Origin: Planctomycetota bacterium
GTDB lineage: Bacteria > Planctomycetota > UBA8108 > UBA1146
DNA length: 64,000 nt
Assembly: GCA_016776905.1 (NCBI GenBank)
Contig: JADHSM010000015.1
Location: 1-64,000 of the forward strand
Reading direction: 5' to 3'
Made by a program: the position numbers and the translations under genes. The notes below the pieces were generated by a model. The model was not told the origin of the DNA. It saw only the letters and a program-made list of their open reading frames with translations, and ran no database searches. Position 1 is the first letter of the stretch, and the number at the start of each line of letters is the position of its first letter. This document shows positions 18,811 to 27,432 of this stretch, piece after piece.

Positions 18811-20561
18811 TCGAGATCCTCCAGTTCGCTCTCAATTGTTTGCTTTTTCCAGAGATTGTCATAACGACCCTTTTTCTCTAACAAGCTTTGATGGGTTCCA
18901 CGCTCTACAATCCGGCCATCTTCTAAAACAACAATCTCATCTGCATGAGTCACTGCGCTGAGCCGGTGAGTGACAATTAGAGAAGTTAAATCTCTAGTCC
19001 AATCTTTCAGCCCGGCAAGGATGGCGGTCTCTGTTTCTGAATCAACGGCGGAGAGCACATCATCCAAAAGCAAAATCCGAGGTCTTTGAAGAATCGCTCT
19101 GGCGATGGCAAGTCTCTGTTTCTGCCCCCCGCTAAGCGTTATGCCACGTTCTCCAACTCTTTGGTTGTAGCCGTCAGGGAACTTCTCAATTTCTTGATCC
19201 ATTCGAACCAAGCGCGCAACTGCAACAATCTCTTCATGAGTGGCATCGTCCACGCCAAACGAGATGTTTTCTGCGACTGTTGCACTGAACAAAAAGGGCT
19301 CTTGGGGCACCATAGAAATTGCAGCTCGAAGTTCACCCAGTGGATAATGCTCCAGCATATTTCCGTCGATCAATATCTTGCCAGAACTGACCGGAGATAA
19401 TCGGGGTACCAGATGAAGCAGACTCGTTTTTCCACTAGCAGTCGTACCCACGATTCCGAGAGTTCCTCCCGCCTTCAGATTGAACGAAACATCTTCCAGC
19501 GCAGGTCTTTCACTCTCCAGATATCGAAATGAGACCTTATCGAAACTGACTCTTCCTTCGGAAATATTTATATCGCTTCTCGCCTGAGCATTATCAACGA
19601 GAGGTGAGGCATCCAATATCGCCTGCAATCGCTCCGCACTCGCCGCTCCCCTGTGAAACAAGTTCATGACCCAACCCAGTGCAATCATTGGCCAGATCAA
19701 CAGAAGTTGACAGCCATTGAAAGTAGCGAAATCTCCCAGCCCCAATTCCCCAGAGAGAATTCGGGTTCCTCCCACCAATAGGAGAGTGACGAGAGCCAAG
19801 TCCCCGAAGAGCCACATGGCACTTCCTGAGATGGCTCTTAGTTTTGCAATCCTTAAATTCTGTCGGAAGTAGTCGTGGCTCAATCTTTGCATGCGCTCGA
19901 CTTCAGCGTCTTCAACCACGAAGGCTTTGATCACAGGTGCATTGGCAAAGTTCTCCTGAGAGTGCACAGATATTCCTGAAAGCATCTCCTGAGCACGCAT
20001 CGATTCCTTGTGCACTTTTGGGCCTATCACTCGAATCGCCACTGTCAGGAACCCAAGGGGTATCAAGGAATAGAGCGTCAACTTCCAGTCGATCTGAATC
20101 ATCATTGAGAGTGCAAAAATCAATGTGAAGGCAGTTTGTACCGAATACATCACTGCAGGACCGAACACCATTCTCACCGCTTCGATATCACTGGTGAATC
20201 TGCTCATCAAATCACCCGTGTGTGTTTTGGAATAGAACGATCCATCTAGACTGGAAATATGCTCGTACAATTGATCACGCAGCTTTTTCTCAATCCTCCG
20301 ACTCGAAGCAATCACAGTTTCTCTCGTCCAAAACGACGTCAAGCCTCTGATTAATACTGCACCCACCATGGCAAATGCGATGGGAGTAATCAGATGTAAG
20401 CCAACACCTGATTCCAATTTCTGGATCGCGAGTCCCACCAATCGAGGAACCGCAACTTGTGACAAACTGGTCAAGAGGATGAGAACGATGCCGACGAGAA
20501 AAATCGGCCTCTGTTCGCGCACCAAGGGAGCCAGGAATCGGAAAGCACGAAAGGGAAACAT
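18807..20561 (-). CDS. ABC exporter half-transporter, subunit with degenerate Walker B
   Basis: A 584-residue half-transporter: six membrane helices (about residues 15-310) and a C-terminal ATPase. Walker A is GTTASGKTS, signature LSGGQKQRL, Walker B ILLLDDVLSAVD, switch His VTHRLS. Asp replaces the catalytic Glu after Walker B, the hallmark of the non-hydrolysing site in heterodimeric exporters. It is the first gene of the pair and has AGGAGAG just before the ATG. Together with the overlapping downstream gene it should build one canonical and one degenerate ATP site. Inner membrane; substrate unknown. Confidence 0.92.
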   Translation of the reverse strand: MFPFRAFRFLAPLVREQRPIFLVGIVLILLTSLSQVAVPRLVGLAIQKLESGVGLHLITPIAFAMVGAVLIRGLTSFWTRETVIASSRRIEKKLRDQLYEHISSLDGSFYSKTHTGDLMSRFTSDIEAVRMVFGPAVMYSVQTAFTLIFALSMMIQIDWKLTLYSLIPLGFLTVAIRVIGPKVHKESMRAQEMLSGISVHSQENFANAPVIKAFVVEDAEVERMQRLSHDYFRQNLRIAKLRAISGSAMWLFGDLALVTLLLVGGTRILSGELGLGDFATFNGCQLLLIWPMIALGWVMNLFHRGAASAERLQAILDASPLVDNAQARSDINISEGRVSFDKVSFRYLESERPALEDVSFNLKAGGTLGIVGTTASGKTSLLHLVPRLSPVSSGKILIDGNMLEHYPLGELRAAISMVPQEPFLFSATVAENISFGVDDATHEEIVAVARLVRMDQEIEKFPDGYNQRVGERGITLSGGQKQRLAIARAILQRPRILLLDDVLSAVDSETETAILAGLKDWTRDLTSLIVTHRLSAVTHADEIVVLEDGRIVERGTHQSLLEKKGRYDNLWKKQTIESELEDLE

Positions 20562-20643
20562 GTGCTCTCCTAATAGCTCCTGGGAAATACAACGATGGCC
20601 AACCCTCTCCAGAATCCCCCCTTAAGGGCTCTGTGTCGAGTCA

Positions 20644-22056
20644 TCACTGATCTTTAGGCCCAGAAGGCATGGGCATTTTTCTGGCCGCCCTCCATCGCTG
20701 AAGCCGTTCTCGGAGATCTTTGACCTTGTTCGGGTCCTGAGCAGAAAGGTCGATCTGTTCAGTCGGATCTTTGAGGTCATACAACTGCAGATCGCCGTCC
20801 TCAAAGAACTCCAGCAACTTGTCATCTCCCCGCATCATCGAAGAAACTGGCGTTGTCCGCCAAGTACCATGAATACTACGAATACCCTCGAGATAGGCTG
20901 GGAAGTGCCACATTAAATCCCTTTCGGGAAGAGCCCCTTGTTGAAACAACACCGGGTTGAGGCTTGTTCCCACGAGAAGTTCCGGCTCCGGAGCGGACGC
21001 CCCGGCCAATTCAAGAAACGTCGGCGCAAGATCTGTCAGTTGCACGGAATCTGTCGAATTGATCCGCCCTCCTTTTAGCCCCGCTCCCCATGCAATCAAA
21101 GGTACTCTGATCCCACCCTCGTAAAGCATTCCCTTGCCACCTCTGAGAGGGCCATTATCAGTAAAACTCTCAAGCCCCCCATTATCGCTCGTAAACAGAA
21201 CCAACGTATTTTTGGATCGACCTGTCCTCTCAAGAACATCCCTGATTCTCTGCACTGACCGATCGAGACTTTCGACCAAGGCTGCATATTTCCAAACTCT
21301 TTTGGAAGCTTCGGGAAACTTCTCTTTCCATTTTTGAATCTGTTTCTGTGGAGCTTGAACCGGTGTGTGCACCGCATAATGGGACAGCATCAGAAAAAAC
21401 GGTTCGTCACCACTTTCTTCAATAAATTCGACAGCATGATCTGTCAGAGCATCGGCGAGTTCTGTCCCAGCTTCCTGCTCGGGAAGATCTGGCAGATTCC
21501 AGGGAGCCAAGTGCGTTTTGGGATACCCTCTACGATCGCTGGCTATGGAAACATCGAATCCTTGGCTACGAGGATCATCTCCTACATGCCATTTTCCGAT
21601 ATGCCCACTCCTATAACCCTTCTCCGATAACATTTCTGCGAGAGTCACAGCCTCATCTCGCAGTACCCTTCTGGATTTGGGCGGATTCAACTTTCGATTT
21701 TCAGCCTTCCCACGAGTCGACGGCGGAACGGTAAAGACACCATGAGTGGCCACGTCTGTTCCTGTGATCAAGCACGCTCGGCTAGGGGCACAATTAGGAC
21801 CGTTCGAATAAGCACGGGTAAATCGAATACCCTCTCTGGCCAATTGATCGATCGCCGGTGTTTCCCACGCACTGCCCTGACAGGAGATATCTGCCCAGCC
21901 TAAATCATCCGCGAGAATAACGACGATAGAGGTCTCAGCGAATTCACTATCTTCGGGCTCTCGCTCTTGGGGTACCTGTGCGCATCCCGCAATAACCCAA
22001 AGATGAACCAGCAGAATCCAGCAGTTTCTTGTGATAACAGGTGTGATTTTCTTCAA
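20644..22056 (-). CDS. Sulfatase (arylsulfatase family), lipoprotein
   Basis: A type I sulfatase of about 470 residues. VVILADDLGWADIS gives the first metal-binding Asp pair, and NCAPSRACLITG the CxPSR motif whose Cys must be turned into formylglycine by a maturase encoded elsewhere. IGKWHVGD, HYAVHTP and TSDNGG are further family motifs. The start is uncertain because there is no ATG: I prefer TTG at 22056, since it has GAGAG seven bases upstream and gives a classical lipoprotein signal, with KK at the N-terminus, then LLVHLWVIAGC as lipobox. A TTG at 22095 would add 13 residues. The enzyme is expected on the periplasmic side of a membrane, removing sulfate from polysaccharides. No carbohydrate-degrading partner is adjacent. 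Confidence 0.88.
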   Translation of the reverse strand: MKKITPVITRNCWILLVHLWVIAGCAQVPQEREPEDSEFAETSIVVILADDLGWADISCQGSAWETPAIDQLAREGIRFTRAYSNGPNCAPSRACLITGTDVATHGVFTVPPSTRGKAENRKLNPPKSRRVLRDEAVTLAEMLSEKGYRSGHIGKWHVGDDPRSQGFDVSIASDRRGYPKTHLAPWNLPDLPEQEAGTELADALTDHAVEFIEESGDEPFFLMLSHYAVHTPVQAPQKQIQKWKEKFPEASKRVWKYAALVESLDRSVQRIRDVLERTGRSKNTLVLFTSDNGGLESFTDNGPLRGGKGMLYEGGIRVPLIAWGAGLKGGRINSTDSVQLTDLAPTFLELAGASAPEPELLVGTSLNPVLFQQGALPERDLMWHFPAYLEGIRSIHGTWRTTPVSSMMRGDDKLLEFFEDGDLQLYDLKDPTEQIDLSAQDPNKVKDLRERLQRWRAARKMPMPSGPKDQ

Positions 22057-22200
22057 TGTCTGACTCTCTCTCTTCAATACAACAGGATTCCACAAGAACC
22101 TCCTGAAGGCTATTCACCAATACAGTTCTAATCGCCCCTTGCTCACCCGTCACCTCTCTGCGAACTTCAATACCGTACAAAACCAGAAATAGAGGACGAC

Positions 22201-22854
22201 TTGATCGACCCCGATCCCATTTACTGCGACCAATGCGGAACATCGCTCACGCAAAAAATCCCCGCTGGAGAAGATCGGATACGGGGGGTCTGCACAGCTT
22301 GTGATCTCGTTCATTACAGAAATCCTAGAGTCGTCGTCGGTACTCTGATTGAGCATGACGAAAAAATCCTGCTCTGCAAAAGAGCGATTGAACCTGCATA
22401 TGGCGCATGGACACCTCCAGCAGGATTTCTAGAACTCGGTGAATCCTCAGTCGAAGGCGCTGTCAGGGAAACTTGGGAAGAAGCGAAAGCCAACGTCGAA
22501 ATCATCCAGCCATTTGTCTCTATCGACCTCCCACGTATCGGCCAAATACACGTCAAGTACCTCGCAAGGATGAAAGAACCTCACTTCGAACCTGGCCCGG
22601 AAAGCCTTGAGGTGGAATGGTTTCACTGGAATGAAATTCCTTGGGATCACTTGGCTTTCCCTGTCACCCATTGGGCGTTGCGACTTCGACAGGCAGATCG
22701 GGAACAGAATCAAGACCGATTCCATCGCGGAACCTTGAAATGGAAAGACAAGGGCTCTCCACTTGATTTCAATAGTTACGATCTTTCCGATCTTCAGTCT
22801 TACCCGTTAAAAATGGATGGATCACAAAGATCACGAGCAGCGATAGACGACTGA
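22201..22854 (+). CDS. Nudix hydrolase with N-terminal zinc ribbon
   Basis: A 217-residue soluble enzyme. Residues about 8-35 form a zinc ribbon (CDQC ... CTAC). The Nudix box follows at about 80-102, GFLELGESSVEGAVRETWEE, matching Gx5Ex7REUxEE completely. The zinc ribbon with Nudix arrangement is shared with NADH pyrophosphatase-like and ADP-ribose/NADH-type hydrolases, which cleave nucleoside diphosphates linked to another moiety. Exact substrate not predictable. Start TTG at 22201 with GAGG five bases upstream; divergent from the sulfatase. Stop is TGA, which shows TGA is used as a normal stop here. Confidence 0.9.
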   Translation: MIDPDPIYCDQCGTSLTQKIPAGEDRIRGVCTACDLVHYRNPRVVVGTLIEHDEKILLCKRAIEPAYGAWTPPAGFLELGESSVEGAVRETWEEAKANVEIIQPFVSIDLPRIGQIHVKYLARMKEPHFEPGPESLEVEWFHWNEIPWDHLAFPVTHWALRLRQADREQNQDRFHRGTLKWKDKGSPLDFNSYDLSDLQSYPLKMDGSQRSRAAIDD

Positions 22855-22861
22855 ACTGTGC

Positions 22862-22917
22862 CAACATCGCTGAAGCAACATCGCTGAAGCAACATCGCTG
22901 AAGCAACATCGCTGAAT
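22862..22917. repeat. Tandem repeat, four 14-bp units
   Basis: Four consecutive copies of CAACATCGCTGAAG, the last ending AAT instead of AAG, directly after the Nudix stop codon and before the next gene. No clear hairpin or T tract, so not a terminator. Confidence 0.95.
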
Positions 22918-22945
22918 AGGACAAGTGCATGAGGGGAAGTCCAGA

Positions 22946-23785
22946 ATGAAAAACCCAACTGACAAATCTGCATGCTGGATAAGAACTCTGTTTACAGCGT
23001 GGATCCTCTGGTTTGGATTCATGATCGCTTTGGGATTCGCAGCCAAATCTTCACGTTTCTGGATTGCCATGGACGCCGTCACAAGGACCGGACAAAACCT
23101 TATATTGGAAGCCAACGTTCCCCTCCCAACCGGAACTTCGGTTCGTATGGCGACGACAGCTCCAGGATTTACGCCTCCTCCTCCCGTCAGCGTGCTGGAC
23201 TCTATTGCCCAGTTCTCGATTTCCTCTCCTGAATCGACAGGTATACATCTCTGGAGCGCGCTACCAGTAGAGGGTTCGTTGAATTCATCATTATCCAATG
23301 GAACCCTGGCGGTATTGGAAAAAGACGCACATTGGGTGGCCATAGATATCGACGAGATCATTGCGCAACAACCCTGGAGAAAACTGGCGACAACCACCGA
23401 ACCCTTCCCTTACGCTTCAGCACATTTTGGAATGCTAGAACTCGCACGAACTCATCTTTTGATTTGTTCATCACGCATTCCCCTCAGGCTCATGCCGAAA
23501 CTTCGATCTTGGTGGGATAATCAACATATGCCTGTGGTCGTAGTCGCTCCAGAGTCATCGCTCACTGAGATGCTGGAGGATCTGATTCCTCGGATTGGAC
23601 CTCCGCGAATTATTCTCATGCACTCTGATCAAAAAGACGGCTTTCAAAAAGCTTTGCGGACTTCTTCAAATAGTTCTGATTTAACTTCAGCAACTGTGCT
23701 CACCGTTGGCAAAAATACTCCCCAACTCTGGGAAGATTGCGTCACTTACGCCCAAAAAGAAGACTCCAGTTCACCTAAGGATTAA
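22946..23785 (+). CDS. Membrane-anchored protein of unknown function
   Basis: A 279-residue protein whose ATG at 22946 follows GAGGGGA by eight bases; an in-frame GTG at 22925 is less well placed. One hydrophobic helix (WILWFGFMIALGFAA) near the N-terminus anchors it, with the rest outside or in the periplasm. The second half has alternating beta strands and helices (THLLICSSR, MPVVVVAPESS, RIILMHSD, SATVLTVG), which suggests a Rossmann-like or hydrolase-like fold, but no motif is recognisable. It is followed after two bases by the amidase gene and is probably cotranscribed with it. Confidence 0.65.
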   Translation: MKNPTDKSACWIRTLFTAWILWFGFMIALGFAAKSSRFWIAMDAVTRTGQNLILEANVPLPTGTSVRMATTAPGFTPPPPVSVLDSIAQFSISSPESTGIHLWSALPVEGSLNSSLSNGTLAVLEKDAHWVAIDIDEIIAQQPWRKLATTTEPFPYASAHFGMLELARTHLLICSSRIPLRLMPKLRSWWDNQHMPVVVVAPESSLTEMLEDLIPRIGPPRIILMHSDQKDGFQKALRTSSNSSDLTSATVLTVGKNTPQLWEDCVTYAQKEDSSSPKD

Positions 23786-23787
23786 AA

Positions 23788-25437
23788 ATGATTCCATTCA
23801 CCCTCGGAATAATATGCTTTCTTCTATCACCTCAGGAGGCAGGAGGCGGCGAAGATAAACCCGACGTCACTCCAGTAAAATCTGCGACCGAATTTGCTGG
23901 ACTTCAATTTACCGATAAAGAACTCGCCGAATTACTTCCCTGGGCACAAGAAAACATTAAGGGCTTTCAGGCTCTTAGAAATGTGCCGATAGAGAACTCT
24001 CTCGCACCTGCGACTCTCTTTTCACCACACCGGCCAGTGTCCCCGGTTCGCACGATTTCTAATTTCAGCCTCGACGATTTACCTTCGGTGCAACGCCCTC
24101 AAGATCTTAAAGATCTTTATTGGGCAGAAATTCCCACACTCTCTTCCCTTATCAAAACAGGCCAAGTTTCCTGTGTTGAGTTAACTCAGTTATTTCTCAC
24201 TCGTCTCCGTGAAATCGATCAACAACTTCATTGCGTCATTTCTTTCACTGAAAAACGCGCTTTGGCACAAGCCGCTCTTCTCGACGCAGATATCGCTCAA
24301 GGAAAATATCGAGGGACCCTTCATGGCATCCCATATGGAGTAAAAGATCTCTGCTCAGTCAAAGGTACGAAAACTACCTGGGGAGCGATGCCCTTCAAGG
24401 ATCAGGTCCTCGACCAAGACGCCACTGTTGTTAAGCGGCTCGACGAGGCTGGCGCTATATTGATTGCCAAGCTCACCTTGGGAGCACTCGCAATGGGTGA
24501 TATCTGGTATGGCGGCAAAACACTATCGCCCTGGAACACTGATTTCGGATCCAGTGGCTCTTCTGCTGGCTCTGCTGCTGCTGTCGGCGCAGGCGCCATT
24601 CCCTTTGCCATCGGTTCTGAAACACTGGGATCCATCGTCAGCCCCTCGACTCGTTGCGGGAACTCTTCATTGCGACCGACTTTTGGAAGAGTCTCTAAGC
24701 ATGGAGCCATGGCTCTCTCATGGTCCATGGATAAATTGGGACCGATATGCCGCAGCCTTAAAGATACTGCTTTTGTATTCAGTTCTATTCATGGTTCAGA
24801 TCCGAAAGATTTATCTGCCGTCGATGAACACTTTGATATCCCAGCTGACGTATCTGTAGACGGTTGGAAAGTCGGATACTCTGCCAAACTTTTTGAAAAG
24901 TACCCCGACCACGCAACAGTGCTCACTGAATTAAAATCGATCGGTGTTGAATTAATCGATACTGATCTTCCTGACTATCCATTATGGCCACTCATGATTA
25001 TTCTCTTTGCCGAGAGCGCTGCAGCCTTCGATGACTTCACTCGCAATAACCTTGATGACGAACTTGTCGAACAAGGATCACAGGCTTGGCCCAACACATT
25101 TCGGGTGGCTCGTCTCATTCCAGCAGTAGATTACATCCGAGCTCAACGCATCAGATCACTCCTGATGCGGGATATGAACAGCATATTCGGTGGGCTTGAT
25201 GCATACGTTGCACCTGCCGACGATTTCACCTCGCTCGGGATCACGAACCTCACCGGCCATCCCGCTCTGGTAGCTCCGTGTGGCTTTGAGCAAAACAATA
25301 TGCCCCGATCCATCACCCTTACAGGCCATATCTACGGAGAATCTCAACTCATCGCACTGGGAAGAGCATGGCAAGAACAGAGTAAATACCATCTACAAAG
25401 ACCCCCATTGAAACCCGTAACTGACACTGGAAAATAG
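23788..25437 (+). CDS. Exported amidase (amidase signature family)
   Basis: A 549-residue amidase-signature enzyme with a short signal peptide (MIPFTLGIICFLLSP). The catalytic Ser-cisSer-Lys triad is visible: Lys in PYGVKDLC, the serines in the Gly/Ser-rich loop FGSSGSSAGSAAAV and in TLGSIVSPS. The family hydrolyses amide bonds or, as GatA, works in tRNA transamidation; the export signal and the lack of gatB/gatC neighbours argue against GatA. The preceding 130 residues form a non-catalytic N-terminal extension containing a helical region (ELAELLPWAQENIKGF). Second gene of a packed forward cluster (22946-27431). Confidence 0.88.
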   Translation: MIPFTLGIICFLLSPQEAGGGEDKPDVTPVKSATEFAGLQFTDKELAELLPWAQENIKGFQALRNVPIENSLAPATLFSPHRPVSPVRTISNFSLDDLPSVQRPQDLKDLYWAEIPTLSSLIKTGQVSCVELTQLFLTRLREIDQQLHCVISFTEKRALAQAALLDADIAQGKYRGTLHGIPYGVKDLCSVKGTKTTWGAMPFKDQVLDQDATVVKRLDEAGAILIAKLTLGALAMGDIWYGGKTLSPWNTDFGSSGSSAGSAAAVGAGAIPFAIGSETLGSIVSPSTRCGNSSLRPTFGRVSKHGAMALSWSMDKLGPICRSLKDTAFVFSSIHGSDPKDLSAVDEHFDIPADVSVDGWKVGYSAKLFEKYPDHATVLTELKSIGVELIDTDLPDYPLWPLMIILFAESAAAFDDFTRNNLDDELVEQGSQAWPNTFRVARLIPAVDYIRAQRIRSLLMRDMNSIFGGLDAYVAPADDFTSLGITNLTGHPALVAPCGFEQNNMPRSITLTGHIYGESQLIALGRAWQEQSKYHLQRPPLKPVTDTGK

Positions 25438-25442
25438 CGCGA

Positions 25443-26783
25443 ATGAACTCTCTTTTGAAATCAGGTGATTCTGTGTCTGTCCGAACTTATTCGTCCTCGC
25501 TGATCGTCCTAATGATATGGGCCGCTGGTTTTGGTAGCTTCATTTGTGCTCCGCTATCCGCTCAGGTCAGCCCAACTAACAGCCCTCTCTACTACAAGGA
25601 ATCCATCTTCACTGATTCGAAGGGCAACGCCCTCGTCTACCACATGATGATCCCCGAGGAACTTCGTATCGATCGCAAGTATCCGTTGGTACTGGTCCTA
25701 CATGGTCGGGGCGGAAAAGCAGTCGCTGCGGATATTCTCGCTCAGCCAGAAATGCGCAAAAAATTCCCCTGCTTCGTCATCGCACCTTCGTCGGGGAAGA
25801 AAGCGATTTGGGCCAGACCTAAAATAATGAAAAATGCTGAACGCATTCTTCAGATTGGTCTCCAAGAGCGGATGCCTGAAGTCCTCGAACTCATCGAAGG
25901 ACTCATCAAAAACTCCCCCATCGATCGCAGCAGAATCTATGTCACCGGTACATCACTGGGTGGATTCGGCAGTTTTGGTGCCATCGCGAGTAAGCCCGAG
26001 TTGTTTGCCGCAGCCGTCCCCCTCTGCGGAGGCTGGGAGCCATCGGGTGCCGCCAACTTCTCAAAAGTTCCGCTGTGGATCTTTCATGGAGAATCAGATC
26101 CTATCGTGCCCGTTGAAAGATCTCGGGAAATGGTGAGAGCACTGAAAGCCGCAGGGTCTCCTGTGAAGTACACCGAGTTTGCCAAAACGGGTCACAACAT
26201 CTTGAGAAAAACCTACGGGAAGGAAGACCTTTGGGAGTGGATTTTCGACCAGAGAAAGGCTTCTGCAACAGACGTCGACCCGATGCAAAAATGGATGGAG
26301 TTCATGACTCCCGGCCCAGAGCATCAAGCGTTGATGAAACGAGTCGGTAAATGGAATATCGACATCCAAACATGGATGAATCCAGATTCTCCTCCGCAGA
26401 AAAATGTGCTGAAGTGTGAATACAAACCGGTACTGGGGAATCGTTATTTGTCACAACAAATCATGCCTATGGATTTCAATGGTATGCCTTTTGAAGCTCA
26501 CGGATTCATAGGATTTGACACCATCAAGAATATCTATGTTTCCTCATGGATAGACACCTTTGGCACTGGCATCGCTACGGGAACAGGTACCCGAACAGAG
26601 AAAGTTATCAATTGGACATGGATTCAGACTGACCCCGCCACTGGAACATCTTCCGCGACCCGAGCCGTTGAAGAACTCATTTCAGATGACGAATTCAAAT
26701 TCACCATTTATATGACCCTTCCTGACGGAAGTGAATTCATCAACATGACTCAACATGCACGTCGATCTCCAGGAAATGACTAG
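25443..26783 (+). CDS. Exported alpha/beta-hydrolase fused to DUF1579 domain
   Basis: A 446-residue two-domain protein. A signal peptide is followed by an alpha/beta-hydrolase of the PHB-depolymerase/feruloyl-esterase-like kind (about residues 50-270): VLVLHGRGG marks the oxyanion region, VTGTSLGGFGS the nucleophile elbow with the catalytic Ser, GESDPIVP the Asp loop and FAKTGHNI the His. From about residue 285 the sequence changes to a DUF1579-type domain (VGKWNI, PVLGNRYL, FIGFDTIKNIYVSSWID), usually an independent small protein. The fusion is unusual. The start at 25443 is five bases after the amidase stop; a GTG at 25473 behind AGGTGA is a good alternative that would shorten the signal peptide. 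Confidence 0.85.
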   Translation: MNSLLKSGDSVSVRTYSSSLIVLMIWAAGFGSFICAPLSAQVSPTNSPLYYKESIFTDSKGNALVYHMMIPEELRIDRKYPLVLVLHGRGGKAVAADILAQPEMRKKFPCFVIAPSSGKKAIWARPKIMKNAERILQIGLQERMPEVLELIEGLIKNSPIDRSRIYVTGTSLGGFGSFGAIASKPELFAAAVPLCGGWEPSGAANFSKVPLWIFHGESDPIVPVERSREMVRALKAAGSPVKYTEFAKTGHNILRKTYGKEDLWEWIFDQRKASATDVDPMQKWMEFMTPGPEHQALMKRVGKWNIDIQTWMNPDSPPQKNVLKCEYKPVLGNRYLSQQIMPMDFNGMPFEAHGFIGFDTIKNIYVSSWIDTFGTGIATGTGTRTEKVINWTWIQTDPATGTSSATRAVEELISDDEFKFTIYMTLPDGSEFINMTQHARRSPGND

Positions 26784-26813
26784 ATAACTTCACCCTAGAA
26801 ACATGGAGTACAA

Positions 26814-27431
26814 ATGAAAAAATATTGCCTGAACTTGGTCCTAGGATCTTTCATGTTAGTGCTCCTATGCCATAGCGCCGTTCTCGCTGGTAAAGCTCCG
26901 ATGTCACCGGAGACACTCAGAAAAGTATCGGATGTGATCGCGACGGGTGAAATCACAGCCATGACACGTGAATACGTCGGAGGTAGTGGAGAAAATTATC
27001 AATATCTTTGGCGAGTCACTATGAATGTTGATCAGTTCGAAAAGGGAAACGATCCCACGAACCCTTTACCCAATCCGATGCGGATTTCATTTGTTACCAG
27101 TGATGGAAGCGATCTCGTGCTCTGTGGTCCTGCACAGAATCCCATTCCAAAAATAGGCAACATTTGTCGTGCATACTTAGAAAAAGGAAGCCTTTTCAAA
27201 GACGAATTGCTGTTTCCCGCTTTAGCCCCAAATGGATTTGAGATTATTAATAAGAAAACGACCGGTGCTGAAGTCGTCATCCTGAACGAGAAACCGTTCC
27301 TTACCGGGTGGAAGGCGATCGCATTTCTCGTTCTTATTCTTATTGCAGGTTTATATTCGTTCATAAGAAAAAATGGGCGACGATTCTCACGAATCAAACA
27401 GAACTTACAACAGCTCTTCGGAAAGAATTGA
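26814..27431 (+). CDS. Exported protein with C-terminal membrane anchor, unknown function
   Basis: A 205-residue protein with a signal peptide (MKKYCLNLVLGSFMLVLLC), a beta-rich extracytoplasmic domain of about 130 residues, and a C-terminal membrane helix (AIAFLVLILIAGLYSFI) followed by a basic tail, giving type I topology. GGAG precedes the ATG. Not recognised; the domain size and two cysteines (CGP, NICRAYL) could suit a small NTR/TIMP-like OB fold, but this is speculation. Last gene of the forward cluster, ending one base before the stop of the convergent ychF gene. Confidence 0.65.
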   Translation: MKKYCLNLVLGSFMLVLLCHSAVLAGKAPMSPETLRKVSDVIATGEITAMTREYVGGSGENYQYLWRVTMNVDQFEKGNDPTNPLPNPMRISFVTSDGSDLVLCGPAQNPIPKIGNICRAYLEKGSLFKDELLFPALAPNGFEIINKKTTGAEVVILNEKPFLTGWKAIAFLVLILIAGLYSFIRKNGRRFSRIKQNLQQLFGKN

Positions 27432-27432
27432 T

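Noticed and set aside
23788-25437. GatA subunit of the tRNA amidotransferase
   Set aside because: It has a signal peptide, an N-terminal extension and no gatB or gatC beside it.
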